A DNA stretch of 10,362 nt from an uncultured Bacteroidota bacterium (GTDB lineage Bacteria > Bacteroidota > Bacteroidia > Chitinophagales > Chitinophagaceae), in contig CAMLEX010000114.1 of the NCBI GenBank assembly GCA_946479055.1, forward strand, positions 1-10,362. The letters are read 5' to 3'. Shown here one piece after another: positions 1-6,888 of the stretch (position 1 is its first letter; each line of letters begins with the position of its first letter). A program made the position numbers and the translations under genes. The notes under the pieces are model-generated. The model was not told the origin of the DNA. It saw only the letters and a program-made list of their open reading frames with translations, and did not search any database.

Positions 1-187
1 CACTTTCATTGCTGCTTACGAGCAACTTTGTATCATCAGAGGAAATAGATCCACCGCCCACCTGGGTACTTTTATAAAATTGTTCAATACTGTATTGTTT
101 TACATCGCGGGGGGCTTCTTCTTTTTTATCATTACTGGCGCAGGAAAATAACAAAATAGCCGACAAGGCAATCAATAATCGTTTCAT
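1..187 (-). CDS. S9-family (prolyl oligopeptidase-like) peptidase lipoprotein, N-terminal fragment
   Basis: This is the first 62 codons of a minus-strand gene that continues past the left edge. The protein begins MKRLLIALSAILLFSC, a short lipoprotein signal peptide with lipobox LFSC and acceptor Cys16, followed by a charged linker (SNDKKEEAPRD). The next part reads YSIEQFYKSTQVGGGSIS, then SDDTKLLVSSNES. That pattern, a short YxIEQFYK segment and then a first beta-propeller blade of the kind 'S.D..KLLVSSN', is what I recall for Bacteroidota S9 peptidases, which carry an N-terminal propeller and a C-terminal alpha/beta-hydrolase domain. No catalytic residue is inside the window, so activity cannot be judged. 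If the call is right, it is a membrane-anchored peptidase acting outside the cytoplasm. An inactive or other propeller lipoprotein remains possible. The ATG at 185-187 is placed directly before the signal peptide. Confidence 0.65.
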   Translation of the reverse strand, partial: MKRLLIALSAILLFSCASNDKKEEAPRDVKQYSIEQFYKSTQVGGGSISSDDTKLLVSSNES

Positions 188-2086
<1,899 letters not shown>

Positions 2087-2090
2087 TTTG

Positions 2091-2189
2091 AATGTGGAGA
2101 TGTGCTAACGTGGAAATGTGAAAATGGTTGGCACTTCCAATTTTGAAATTTAATTTCCACATTCGTCACATTTTCACATTTTTCACATT
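2091..2189. repeat. Degenerate palindromic repeat between atpD and atpC
   Basis: The whole gap from just after the atpD stop to the atpC start codon is one imperfect inverted repeat. The left arm (2091-2126) carries AATGTG/ATGTG/CGTGGAAATGTG words. The right arm (2154-2189) carries the complements TTCCACATT and then TCACAT at 2166, 2174 and 2183. A small hairpin, TTGG-CACTT-CCAA, lies near the centre (2128-2140). The last base before the atpC ATG belongs to the repeat. Such word-built palindromes occur between genes in Chitinophagaceae-type genomes (recollection, not searched). It could act as a transcript structure between the two genes or simply be an inserted repeat. Confidence 0.7.
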
Positions 2190-2453
2190 ATGAATCTCGA
2201 AATATTAACACCAGAAAAAAAATTATACAGCGGCGAGGTACACGGCGTGCAAATGCCAGGTATCAGTGGTAGTTTTGAAGTGCTGGAAAAGCATGCGCCA
2301 TTGGTTAGTGCTTTAAAAGCTGGTCGTGTAAAGATCTTAAAGGATAAACAAAATCATTTTGCATACTTCGATATACAGGGAGGATTTGTTGAAGTGCTTA
2401 ACAATAAAGTAACTGTATTAGCCGAAGGAGCAGTGCCGGTAGAAACTGCCTGA
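2190..2453 (+). CDS. atpC: F1 ATP synthase epsilon subunit, short form
   Basis: This is the epsilon subunit of the central stalk, which links gamma to the c-ring and in many bacteria restrains ATP hydrolysis. The 87 residues correspond to the N-terminal beta-sandwich alone: MNLEILTPEKKLYSGEV at the start, PGISGSFEVLEKHAPLVSAL (23-42) in the middle, and GGFVEVLNNKVTVLAEGA (64-81) at the end. The C-terminal two-helix domain, which brings the E. coli protein to about 138 residues, is absent, so inhibition by an extended epsilon helix should not occur. Short epsilon subunits are, to my knowledge, usual in Bacteroidota, so this is probably not a truncation. It is presumably cotranscribed with atpD. 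The start codon abuts the upstream palindromic repeat and lacks a Shine-Dalgarno sequence. Confidence 0.95.
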   Translation: MNLEILTPEKKLYSGEVHGVQMPGISGSFEVLEKHAPLVSALKAGRVKILKDKQNHFAYFDIQGGFVEVLNNKVTVLAEGAVPVETA

Positions 2454-2472
2454 TTATTTGTTGCCTCATCCA

Positions 2473-2488
2473 CTGAGAAAATTCTTAG
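2473..2488 (+). other. Small hairpin in the atpC 3' region
   Basis: CTGAGAA (2473-2479) and TTCTTAG (2482-2488) pair over a two-base loop with one G-T wobble. A second small hairpin, CTGG-CGAAAAA-CCAG, lies at 2507-2521. Both lie between the atpC stop and its terminator and would form in the 3' untranslated RNA. A function is not evident. Confidence 0.35.
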
Positions 2489-2549
2489 AGGGGCAGTATA
2501 AATAGACTGGCGAAAAACCAGCCTTTCCGGATTGTGAAAACTGTTCATG

Positions 2550-2577
2550 GCCCTCTCAATTTATTGAGGGGGCTTTT
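2550..2577 (+). terminator. Intrinsic terminator of atpDC
   Basis: GCCCTCTCAA (2550-2559) pairs with TTGAGGGGGC (2564-2573) over the loop TTTA, giving a 10-bp stem with one G-T wobble, followed by TTTT (2574-2577). It is the strongest plus-strand terminator in the window. It ends 13 bases before the next plus-strand gene. Confidence 0.88.
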
Positions 2578-2578
2578 G

Positions 2579-2586
2579 TATGTTTG
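2579..2586 (+). promoter_or_regulatory. Candidate -7 element of the TMEM220-like gene
   Basis: TATGTTTG matches TAnnTTTG exactly and sits between the atpDC terminator and the ATG at 2591. No TTG lies at the normal -33 distance. If it is used, transcription would start at or within a few bases of the ATG and the mRNA would be nearly leaderless. Chance occurrence is plausible. Confidence 0.35.
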
Positions 2587-2590
2587 ATAA

Positions 2591-2971
2591 ATGAAAGTAT
2601 TCAACATTCTTTTCTGCACCTTGTTTCTGATCTCAGCGGGTCTTCAATACAACGATCCTGATCCGTATATCTGGATTCCGATTTATTTATATGGAGCAAT
2701 ACTTTGCTGGCTTGCTTTTCGAAATCAATTTTATCCAAAAGCATACTTGTTCGGTACAGTCATCTTTGCGGGTTATGCCTTGTATTTCTTTTTTACGGAA
2801 AACGGCGTGTTGGATTGGATACAAAAACACAACGCTGAAAATATTGCCGCCAGTATGAAGGCCTCTACTCCGTGGATTGAAGATACCCGTGAGTTTTTTG
2901 GGCTGGTGATATTGATCGTTGTACTCCTGGTAAATTTAATATATGCAAAAAGAAAAGGCCGCTTCCGATGA
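2591..2971 (+). CDS. TMEM220-like small integral membrane protein
   Basis: A 126-residue protein with about four membrane segments (roughly 2-18, 28-42, 50-68 and 101-118). The motif LQYNDPDPYIWIPIY (18-32) after the first helix and WIEDTREFFGL (95-105) before the last one resemble the TMEM220 family as I recall it (transmembrane family 220), found in bacteria and animals. No biochemical role is known to me. The protein should sit in the inner membrane with a basic C-terminus (KRKGRFR) in the cytoplasm. The start at 2591 is chosen because the first helix begins immediately after it. The gene is separated from atpDC by a terminator, so it is probably not part of that unit. Its last codons overlap the terminator of the convergent gene on the other strand. 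Confidence 0.8.
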   Translation: MKVFNILFCTLFLISAGLQYNDPDPYIWIPIYLYGAILCWLAFRNQFYPKAYLFGTVIFAGYALYFFFTENGVLDWIQKHNAENIAASMKASTPWIEDTREFFGLVILIVVLLVNLIYAKRKGRFR

Positions 2972-2982
2972 AACGACCTTTT
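2947..2982 (-). terminator. Intrinsic terminator of the beta-barrel gene, inside the end of the TMEM220-like gene
   Basis: Read on the minus strand, AAAAGGTCGTTTC (2982-2970) pairs with GAAGCGGCCTTTT (2965-2953) over a four-base loop. This is a 13-bp stem with two G-T wobbles, followed by CTTTTT (2952-2947). On the plus strand the same two positions become C-A mismatches, so termination should favour the minus strand. The stem overlaps the last codons and stop of the plus-strand neighbour. Confidence 0.75.
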
Positions 2983-3005
2983 CAGCTAATAGCCGTAATG
3001 AAAAA

Positions 3006-3578
3006 TTAGTTTTTCTTTCCACCAAAGTTTTTGGAAATACCAATATGAGCTTGCTGACCAAAGTTCAGATCAAAATCATTTCTTGATTCACTGGCTCCTT
3101 TTACTTTAGTTGTTTCATAGCTGATACCACCAAAACTGAAATTCAGCGCAAAGCCATTGTGAACATTTAAAGCTACGGCAGGAAAAACATTTGCACCAAA
3201 TCCATTACTTTTTCCACCGTCGAAATCAGTGCCAACATAACTCACATTAGCCTGGCCAAAGATGCTGAAAATGCTGCCAAGTGGCTTTGTATAACGTGCA
3301 AAAACACCGGCATTGTAATCTTTGCTGGTCGAAGTAGCGCCAATGCCTGAAGGATTGTATTTTGTTTGACCATAGCCAATGTTAACACCTGCCGTCCAGT
3401 TATCAGTAAACTGGTAACCTATACCCGGGTTAATGTTGAAGCTGCTGGTCTTATCATCATCAGCTTCTTTAGTTGAAGAAACTCCAACGTTTCCATACAA
3501 TAAAATACTTCCTTTCTGTGCCTGTGAGGCCAATGCAAATCCTGTCATCAGCACTGCACCTAATACTAGTTTTTTCAT
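3006..3578 (-). CDS. Outer-membrane beta-barrel protein (porin-family domain)
   Basis: A 190-residue secreted protein. It opens with signal peptide MKKLVLGAVLMTGFALASQA, with cleavage probable after Ala20. The rest alternates polar and hydrophobic residues in the way of amphipathic strands (for example SSFNINPGIGYQF, WTAGVNIGYGQTKY, YNAGVFARYTKPL, IFGQANVSYVG) joined by polar loops. This fits the 8-stranded 'outer membrane protein beta-barrel' families of Bacteroidota. The final strand reads AHIGISKNF, ending in the Phe expected for barrel recognition, with GGKKN after it. An in-frame ATG at 3632 would add 18 residues ahead of the signal peptide and is rejected; the start is 3576-3578. Its own minus-strand terminator follows. 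The substrate or role is not identifiable; such proteins are often structural or diffusion barrels. Confidence 0.85.
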   Translation of the reverse strand: MKKLVLGAVLMTGFALASQAQKGSILLYGNVGVSSTKEADDDKTSSFNINPGIGYQFTDNWTAGVNIGYGQTKYNPSGIGATSTSKDYNAGVFARYTKPLGSIFSIFGQANVSYVGTDFDGGKSNGFGANVFPAVALNVHNGFALNFSFGGISYETTKVKGASESRNDFDLNFGQQAHIGISKNFGGKKN

Positions 3579-3846
3579 AATAAATATATTTTGCATTGCA
3601 TCGGGCAAATTGCATACCTGTTGATGTATCATTAAATAAAAATGATCAAACTGTCATCGTTATCCAAACAATAACAAATTGTCAGTGACATATAATGCAA
3701 GGAAAGAATGTAAAATGAAATCATACTATCAGTAAATGGTATTTACTGCATCAATAAAATGTTGTAAGTACTTATGAAGAGAGGTATAAAAAAAAGTGCA
3801 ATTATTATGCACTTTTTAATTGTTGTAATTATGCAATAATTATTTT
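3579..3846. other. Intergenic region with several perfect palindromes
   Basis: Upstream of the beta-barrel gene this region holds a perfect 8-bp inverted repeat with a three-base loop (CAGTAAAT-GGT-ATTTACTG, 3730-3748) and a perfect 10-bp palindrome TAAGTACTTA (3765-3774). Next to the gene it also carries TTGCAT/ATGCAA direct repeats (3591-3618). No exact TAnnTTTG was found on the minus strand upstream of the barrel gene. The palindromes may be operators or transcript structures. I see no coding sequence. Confidence 0.5.
3788..3817 (-). terminator. Intrinsic terminator of the DUF4197 lipoprotein gene
   Basis: AAAAAGTGCA (3791-3800) and TGCACTTTTT (3808-3817) form a perfect 10-bp stem over a seven-base loop. 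On the minus strand the stem runs into eight T residues (3795-3788), giving a classic terminator 30 bases past the stop of the minus-strand gene. T-runs on both sides mean it could also work on the plus strand. A second perfect hairpin, TAATTAT-GCA-ATAATTA (3826-3842), lies between it and the stop codon. Confidence 0.82.
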
Positions 3847-4488
3847 TTAATTCTGTTGCTGGCTTCTTTTCTTCAATTGTTCATCCGCATAAGCAAATGC
3901 TTTTTTCATCATATCCGTTTTTCGAAACTCATATTTGGTACGAATATTTTCTTCTTCCTGTGCAACAGATACAAACATAGCATCAATAGCACGGGCGGCG
4001 ACAAAATCAGTAAGATTAGTTTCCAATGGCTTATTGATAAAAGGGAGCTTATTATAAATATTGACAAGATTGGACCATTCTTTATTGGCGGCATGCAGAT
4101 TATCGGTTACCAAAATACTTGCGGCATCCCTGATAGACATCTTTTTAACCGAATTGAGAAAGATAGGTTTGGCGGCTGTTACAGCAGAAGACATAGCCCT
4201 GGTAAATTTCGCCGTAACCTGGTCCACCACTTTATCCATTCCAATATCTTTCAACGTTTTTTCAATTTTAGCGGCATCGCCTGGAAATGCGAAACGTACT
4301 AACGGATTGCCGGTAGGATCTGCAAATGCATTGAATCCTCTGAAGAGACCCTGGGACAAAGCATCTTTAAGACCAGCCGCCATCTCAAATTCAGAAAGCC
4401 CTATTTGTGACGCTATTTGTTTTAGTGAATCGCAGGAAGAAAGAAAAATTGATAAACTTAATGCTAAACTGAGATAAAGTCGCTTCAT
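3847..4488 (-). CDS. DUF4197-family lipoprotein with an apparent internal deletion
   Basis: A 213-residue protein beginning with a lipoprotein signal (MKRLYLSLALSLSIFLSSC, lipobox LSSC, acceptor Cys19). Family-like segments follow: MAAGLKDALSQGLFRGFN (36-53), the NPLVRFAFPGDAAKIEKTLKDIGM region (61-84), TAAKPIFLNSVKKMSIRDAASIL (104-126), YNKLPFINK (145-153), then LTDFVAARAIDAMFVSVAQEEENIRTKYEFR (159-189). This matches DUF4197 as I recall it, a periplasmic family of unknown function. Between DAASILVTDN and ANKEWSNLV, relatives as I remember them carry about 25-30 more residues (an 'AAT.YL...T..L...F.P.I...' stretch), and here they are missing without loss of frame. The gene has its own promoter and terminator. 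It is likely a membrane-anchored periplasmic or outer-membrane protein. Confidence 0.8.
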   Translation of the reverse strand: MKRLYLSLALSLSIFLSSCDSLKQIASQIGLSEFEMAAGLKDALSQGLFRGFNAFADPTGNPLVRFAFPGDAAKIEKTLKDIGMDKVVDQVTAKFTRAMSSAVTAAKPIFLNSVKKMSIRDAASILVTDNLHAANKEWSNLVNIYNKLPFINKPLETNLTDFVAARAIDAMFVSVAQEEENIRTKYEFRKTDMMKKAFAYADEQLKKRSQQQN

Positions 4489-4534
4489 AGTGTGTTGTGT
4501 TTTGTACTAGATGAAATTTTAAAGTGGTGAGTTG

Positions 4535-4542
4535 CAAATATA
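4535..4542 (-). promoter_or_regulatory. -7 promoter element of the DUF4197 gene
   Basis: Read on the minus strand, TATATTTG (4542-4535) matches the Bacteroidota -7 consensus exactly. It lies about 46 bases before the ATG at 4488. No TTG lies at the ideal -33 position; that zone is occupied by an inverted repeat (4551-4571). Confidence 0.55.
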
Positions 4543-4550
4543 AAATCCTT

Positions 4551-4571
4551 CCGGTTGATTTTACGAACCGG
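4551..4571. promoter_or_regulatory. Inverted repeat over the -33 zone of the DUF4197 promoter
   Basis: CCGGTT (4551-4556) and AACCGG (4566-4571) form perfect arms with a nine-base spacer. They lie immediately upstream of the -7 element, where a repressor or activator could bind. Operator function is inference from position only. Confidence 0.4.
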
Positions 4572-4640
4572 CAACAGTTAATCATCACACAATAACAACT
4601 AACTTGTAAAAAGAACTTCTGTAATAAAAAACAACATTGA

Positions 4641-4670
4641 CCTAAGTTCCCCCTTTAGGGGACAGGGGGT
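4641..4670. repeat. C/G-rich palindromic element after yqgE
   Basis: In otherwise AT-rich DNA, CCCCC (4649-4653) can pair with GGGG (4658-4661) over TTTA or with GGGGG (4665-4669) over a longer loop. On the minus strand it begins two bases after the yqgE stop, so it could end yqgE transcripts, although no long T-run follows. Similar C5/G5 palindromes recur between genes in Bacteroidota genomes (recollection). Confidence 0.6.
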
Positions 4671-4671
4671 T

Positions 4672-5223
4672 TCAGTTTAATTGAGGATCGGTCGGGAAAT
4701 GGATCATCATTTCATAATCACCACCCAAATGTTTGAGAGATTCTTTCCATATTTCTTCAGCACTTGTCTGAAAAATAAGTTTACGGTTTGCTTTGACAGT
4801 AAGCCATGATTTTTCTTTGAGTTCTTCATCCAATTGTCCATTTCCCCAACCAGAGTAACCAATATAGAAACGAATTTTCTGGAAATCCATTTCTCCGTTT
4901 TTGATCATTTCTACGGCTTTTGCAAAATCGCCACCCCAGTATATGCCTTTCATCACTTCTTCGCCACCGGGAATATCTACAGGGTATTGATGAAGAAAAT
5001 GGATTGTATCCATTTGTACCGGGCCGCCATAAAAAACAGGAAGTTTGAAACCTTCAACGTCCGGAACAAGTTCGTCGAGGGTGTTTTCAAATTTTCTGTT
5101 AAGCACAAATCCAAAGCTACCTTCTTCCCTGTGCTCACAAAGAAAGACGACTGTCCTCAAAAAATTGGGGTCTTTCAGAAAGGGGTCTGCAATTAATAAT
5201 ATGCCCGGGCCCGGCTCAATCAT
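4672..5223 (-). CDS. yqgE: YqgE/AlgH family protein (UPF0301)
   Basis: A 183-residue cytoplasmic protein, the usual family length. Diagnostic segments are GILLIADP (7-14), FGFVLNR (37-43), PVFYGGPV (62-69), IYWGGDF (94-100), GYSGWGNGQLDEEL (122-135) and IWKESLKHLGGDY (158-170). The family (DUF179) has solved structures, but its molecular role is unclear; AlgH was named from alginate regulation in Pseudomonas, which should not be carried over here. The start at 5223 is the only sensible one, since the conserved PGxLLIADP motif begins at residue 5. It is divergent from the histidine kinase across 219 bases, and a minus-strand -7 element lies about 70 bases upstream. No partner gene is evident. 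Confidence 0.93.
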   Translation of the reverse strand: MIEPGPGILLIADPFLKDPNFLRTVVFLCEHREEGSFGFVLNRKFENTLDELVPDVEGFKLPVFYGGPVQMDTIHFLHQYPVDIPGGEEVMKGIYWGGDFAKAVEMIKNGEMDFQKIRFYIGYSGWGNGQLDEELKEKSWLTVKANRKLIFQTSAEEIWKESLKHLGGDYEMMIHFPTDPQLN

Positions 5224-5290
5224 AGTTCAAGTTAGGACATTAATTTTTTTTAAAAAACACCTGTTTAAAATAAAAAAGTACCCCAAAAAG

Positions 5291-5298
5291 CAAACTTA
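5291..5298 (-). promoter_or_regulatory. -7 promoter element of yqgE
   Basis: On the minus strand TAAGTTTG (5298-5291) is an exact TAnnTTTG match, 68 bases before the yqgE ATG. No TTG sits at the expected -33 distance. The leader would be about 60 nt and very T- and A-rich. Confidence 0.5.
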
Positions 5299-5375
5299 TC
5301 ACACCCCTTCTTTTAAAGCCACGTTAAAAATAAGCACAACCCTCATGTAGCAGCGATATATGCTTCATTCAGCAG

Positions 5376-5383
5376 TACTTTTG
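5376..5383 (+). promoter_or_regulatory. -7 promoter element of the histidine kinase gene
   Basis: TACTTTTG is an exact TAnnTTTG match, 60 bases before the GTG start at 5443. A good -33 TTG is not visible. Together with the element at 5291-5298 it gives back-to-back promoters for the divergent pair. Confidence 0.5.
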
Positions 5384-5442
5384 CCGGATTGACAATGTTG
5401 ATAAAAACCTTTTATCTTTCAGTTTAAACAATTTCTTTTTTC

Positions 5443-6792
5443 GTGAAACGAACTTTTACCATCATCACTTTACTGATAACGGTTTCATTAATAGGCATCA
5501 TCTTTATCCAGATATCATGGCTGAAAAATATGATACTGCTGAAACAAGAACAGATAAAAGGAAAAGTAGAGCGGGCTGTGATGATTGTAGGAGAGGAACT
5601 GGCACAATACAAAGGAAGCTATTTAAGCAACAAAATAGGTTCTGCCAATACAATCTTCCAGGATGAGTTTACCATGGAGTTTCTGCGACCTGTCACAATC
5701 GGTAAACGATTTACAGCAACGGAACTGCATGATAAAGTACAGAAGGCATTTAATTCACTGGAACTGGATAAAGTAGAATTCGAATTTATGCTGGCAACAA
5801 TAAGTTCACGTACCGGTGCCATCGGTAACATCGAATTGCGGTCCAGGAATTTTCTTACAGAATATGATGATAGTATAAACAATTTTTCAAGAGGCTACCA
5901 ATTATACGCTCCAAGTGGCTCAGCCGCTGAAAACCTTGCTGTAGACGAAAGCCTGGTTGTAGTGGCGCTTGACTGGAAAGAGGCTGCGGTAAAAGAACTC
6001 AGGCTTCGCATCGTCACTTCCATCTTGTTTACTATTATTATCATTACCGCGTTTTATCTTACTGTCCGTACTATGCTTCGCCAGAAAAAACTGGGTGAGA
6101 TCAAAAATGATTTTATCAATAATATGACGCATGAATTCAAGACACCTATTGCAACAATTTCTCTTGCAGTAGATGCCATGAAAAATGAGAAAGTATTACA
6201 GGACAGGAGTAAGATGAGTTATTTCAGTGCCATAATTAAAGAAGAGAATCAGCGGATGAACCGCCAGGTAGAAACCATTTTGAAAGCATCACAATTGGAA
6301 AAGCAGGAACTTGAGTTGAATATGCAACCGCTCCATGTACATGAGGTCATCAAAGATGTGGTGGATAATTTTGCTTTGCAATTACAGGAGAAAGGAGGCA
6401 AAGCGGAACTGATCCTCAATGCCGCTAATGACCTTGTTACAGCAGATGAAGTTCATTTTTCTAATATGATCAATAACCTTATTGATAATGCTGTAAAATA
6501 TGCCAAAGAGAATACTCCGCTTTTATTGAAAATAATTACGCAATCAAATGGGAAGAATCTAACGGTCAGGGTAGAGGATAATGGCATTGGAATGAATAAA
6601 GAAACAGTAAAACGGGTATTTGAAAGATTCTATCGTGCCCATACGGGCAATCTTCATAATGTAAAAGGATTTGGGTTGGGGCTCAGTTATGTAAAAACAG
6701 TTGTAGAAGCTCAGGGTGGTGAGATAAAAGTTGATAGCGTACTTGGAAGAGGAAGTGTATTTATTATTGATCTACCTTTAAAAAAAGTTTAA
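5443..6792 (+). CDS. Membrane sensor histidine kinase, HisKA/HATPase type
   Basis: A 449-residue two-component sensor. The first membrane segment is about 4-26 and the second about 189-210, enclosing a ~160-residue periplasmic sensor region with no recognised fold. The HisKA segment NDFINNMTHEFKTPIATISL carries phospho-acceptor His230. The ATPase domain has the N-box MINNLIDNAVKYA (342-354), G1 EDNGIGM (378-384), F-box VFERFYR (392-398) and G2 GFGLGLSYVK (409-418). All catalytic boxes look intact, so it should autophosphorylate and pass the phosphate to a regulator. None is adjacent in this window: yqgE is divergent upstream and queA convergent downstream. The start is GTG at 5443; an in-frame stop (5425-5427) lies just upstream and the next ATG would remove the first membrane segment. 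The overall plan is like RprX-type kinases of Bacteroidota; the signal is unknown. Confidence 0.93.
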   Translation: MKRTFTIITLLITVSLIGIIFIQISWLKNMILLKQEQIKGKVERAVMIVGEELAQYKGSYLSNKIGSANTIFQDEFTMEFLRPVTIGKRFTATELHDKVQKAFNSLELDKVEFEFMLATISSRTGAIGNIELRSRNFLTEYDDSINNFSRGYQLYAPSGSAAENLAVDESLVVVALDWKEAAVKELRLRIVTSILFTIIIITAFYLTVRTMLRQKKLGEIKNDFINNMTHEFKTPIATISLAVDAMKNEKVLQDRSKMSYFSAIIKEENQRMNRQVETILKASQLEKQELELNMQPLHVHEVIKDVVDNFALQLQEKGGKAELILNAANDLVTADEVHFSNMINNLIDNAVKYAKENTPLLLKIITQSNGKNLTVRVEDNGIGMNKETVKRVFERFYRAHTGNLHNVKGFGLGLSYVKTVVEAQGGEIKVDSVLGRGSVFIIDLPLKKV

Positions 6793-6801
6793 GAACTTTT
6801 T
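6782..6801 (+). terminator. Weak AT-rich hairpin at the kinase stop codon
   Basis: AAAAAGTT (6782-6789) and AACTTTTT (6794-6801) are perfect arms around TAAG, which includes most of the stop codon. The stem has only one G-C pair but ends in T residues, so it could be a weak terminator or chance in AT-rich sequence. Confidence 0.35.
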
Positions 6802-6807
6802 AAAAAT

Positions 6808-6888
6808 GCGCATTGAAAATTGATCGTTGAGAATTGGATTATTCTTTGAACTCAATAACAGAAACGCACAATATTCAATTTTCAATGT
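6808..6888. repeat. Palindromic repeat between the convergent kinase and queA genes
   Basis: CATTGAAAATTGA (6811-6823) and TCAATTTTCAATG (6875-6887) are perfect 13-bp arms. Inside them GTTGAG (6826-6831) can pair with CTCAAT (6851-6856). The element fills the gap between the two convergent stop codons and could serve as a shared 3' structure for both transcripts. Its build, repeated short words arranged as a palindrome, parallels the atpD-atpC element although the words differ. Confidence 0.65.

Noticed and set aside
3579..3632. Upstream in-frame ATG (3632) as the start of the beta-barrel protein
   Set aside because: It would place 18 residues ahead of a clean signal peptide that begins at the ATG at 3578.
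3856..4477. Plus-strand open frames of 138-148 codons over the DUF4197 gene
   Set aside because: They lie antisense to a recognisable lipoprotein gene and show no family features.
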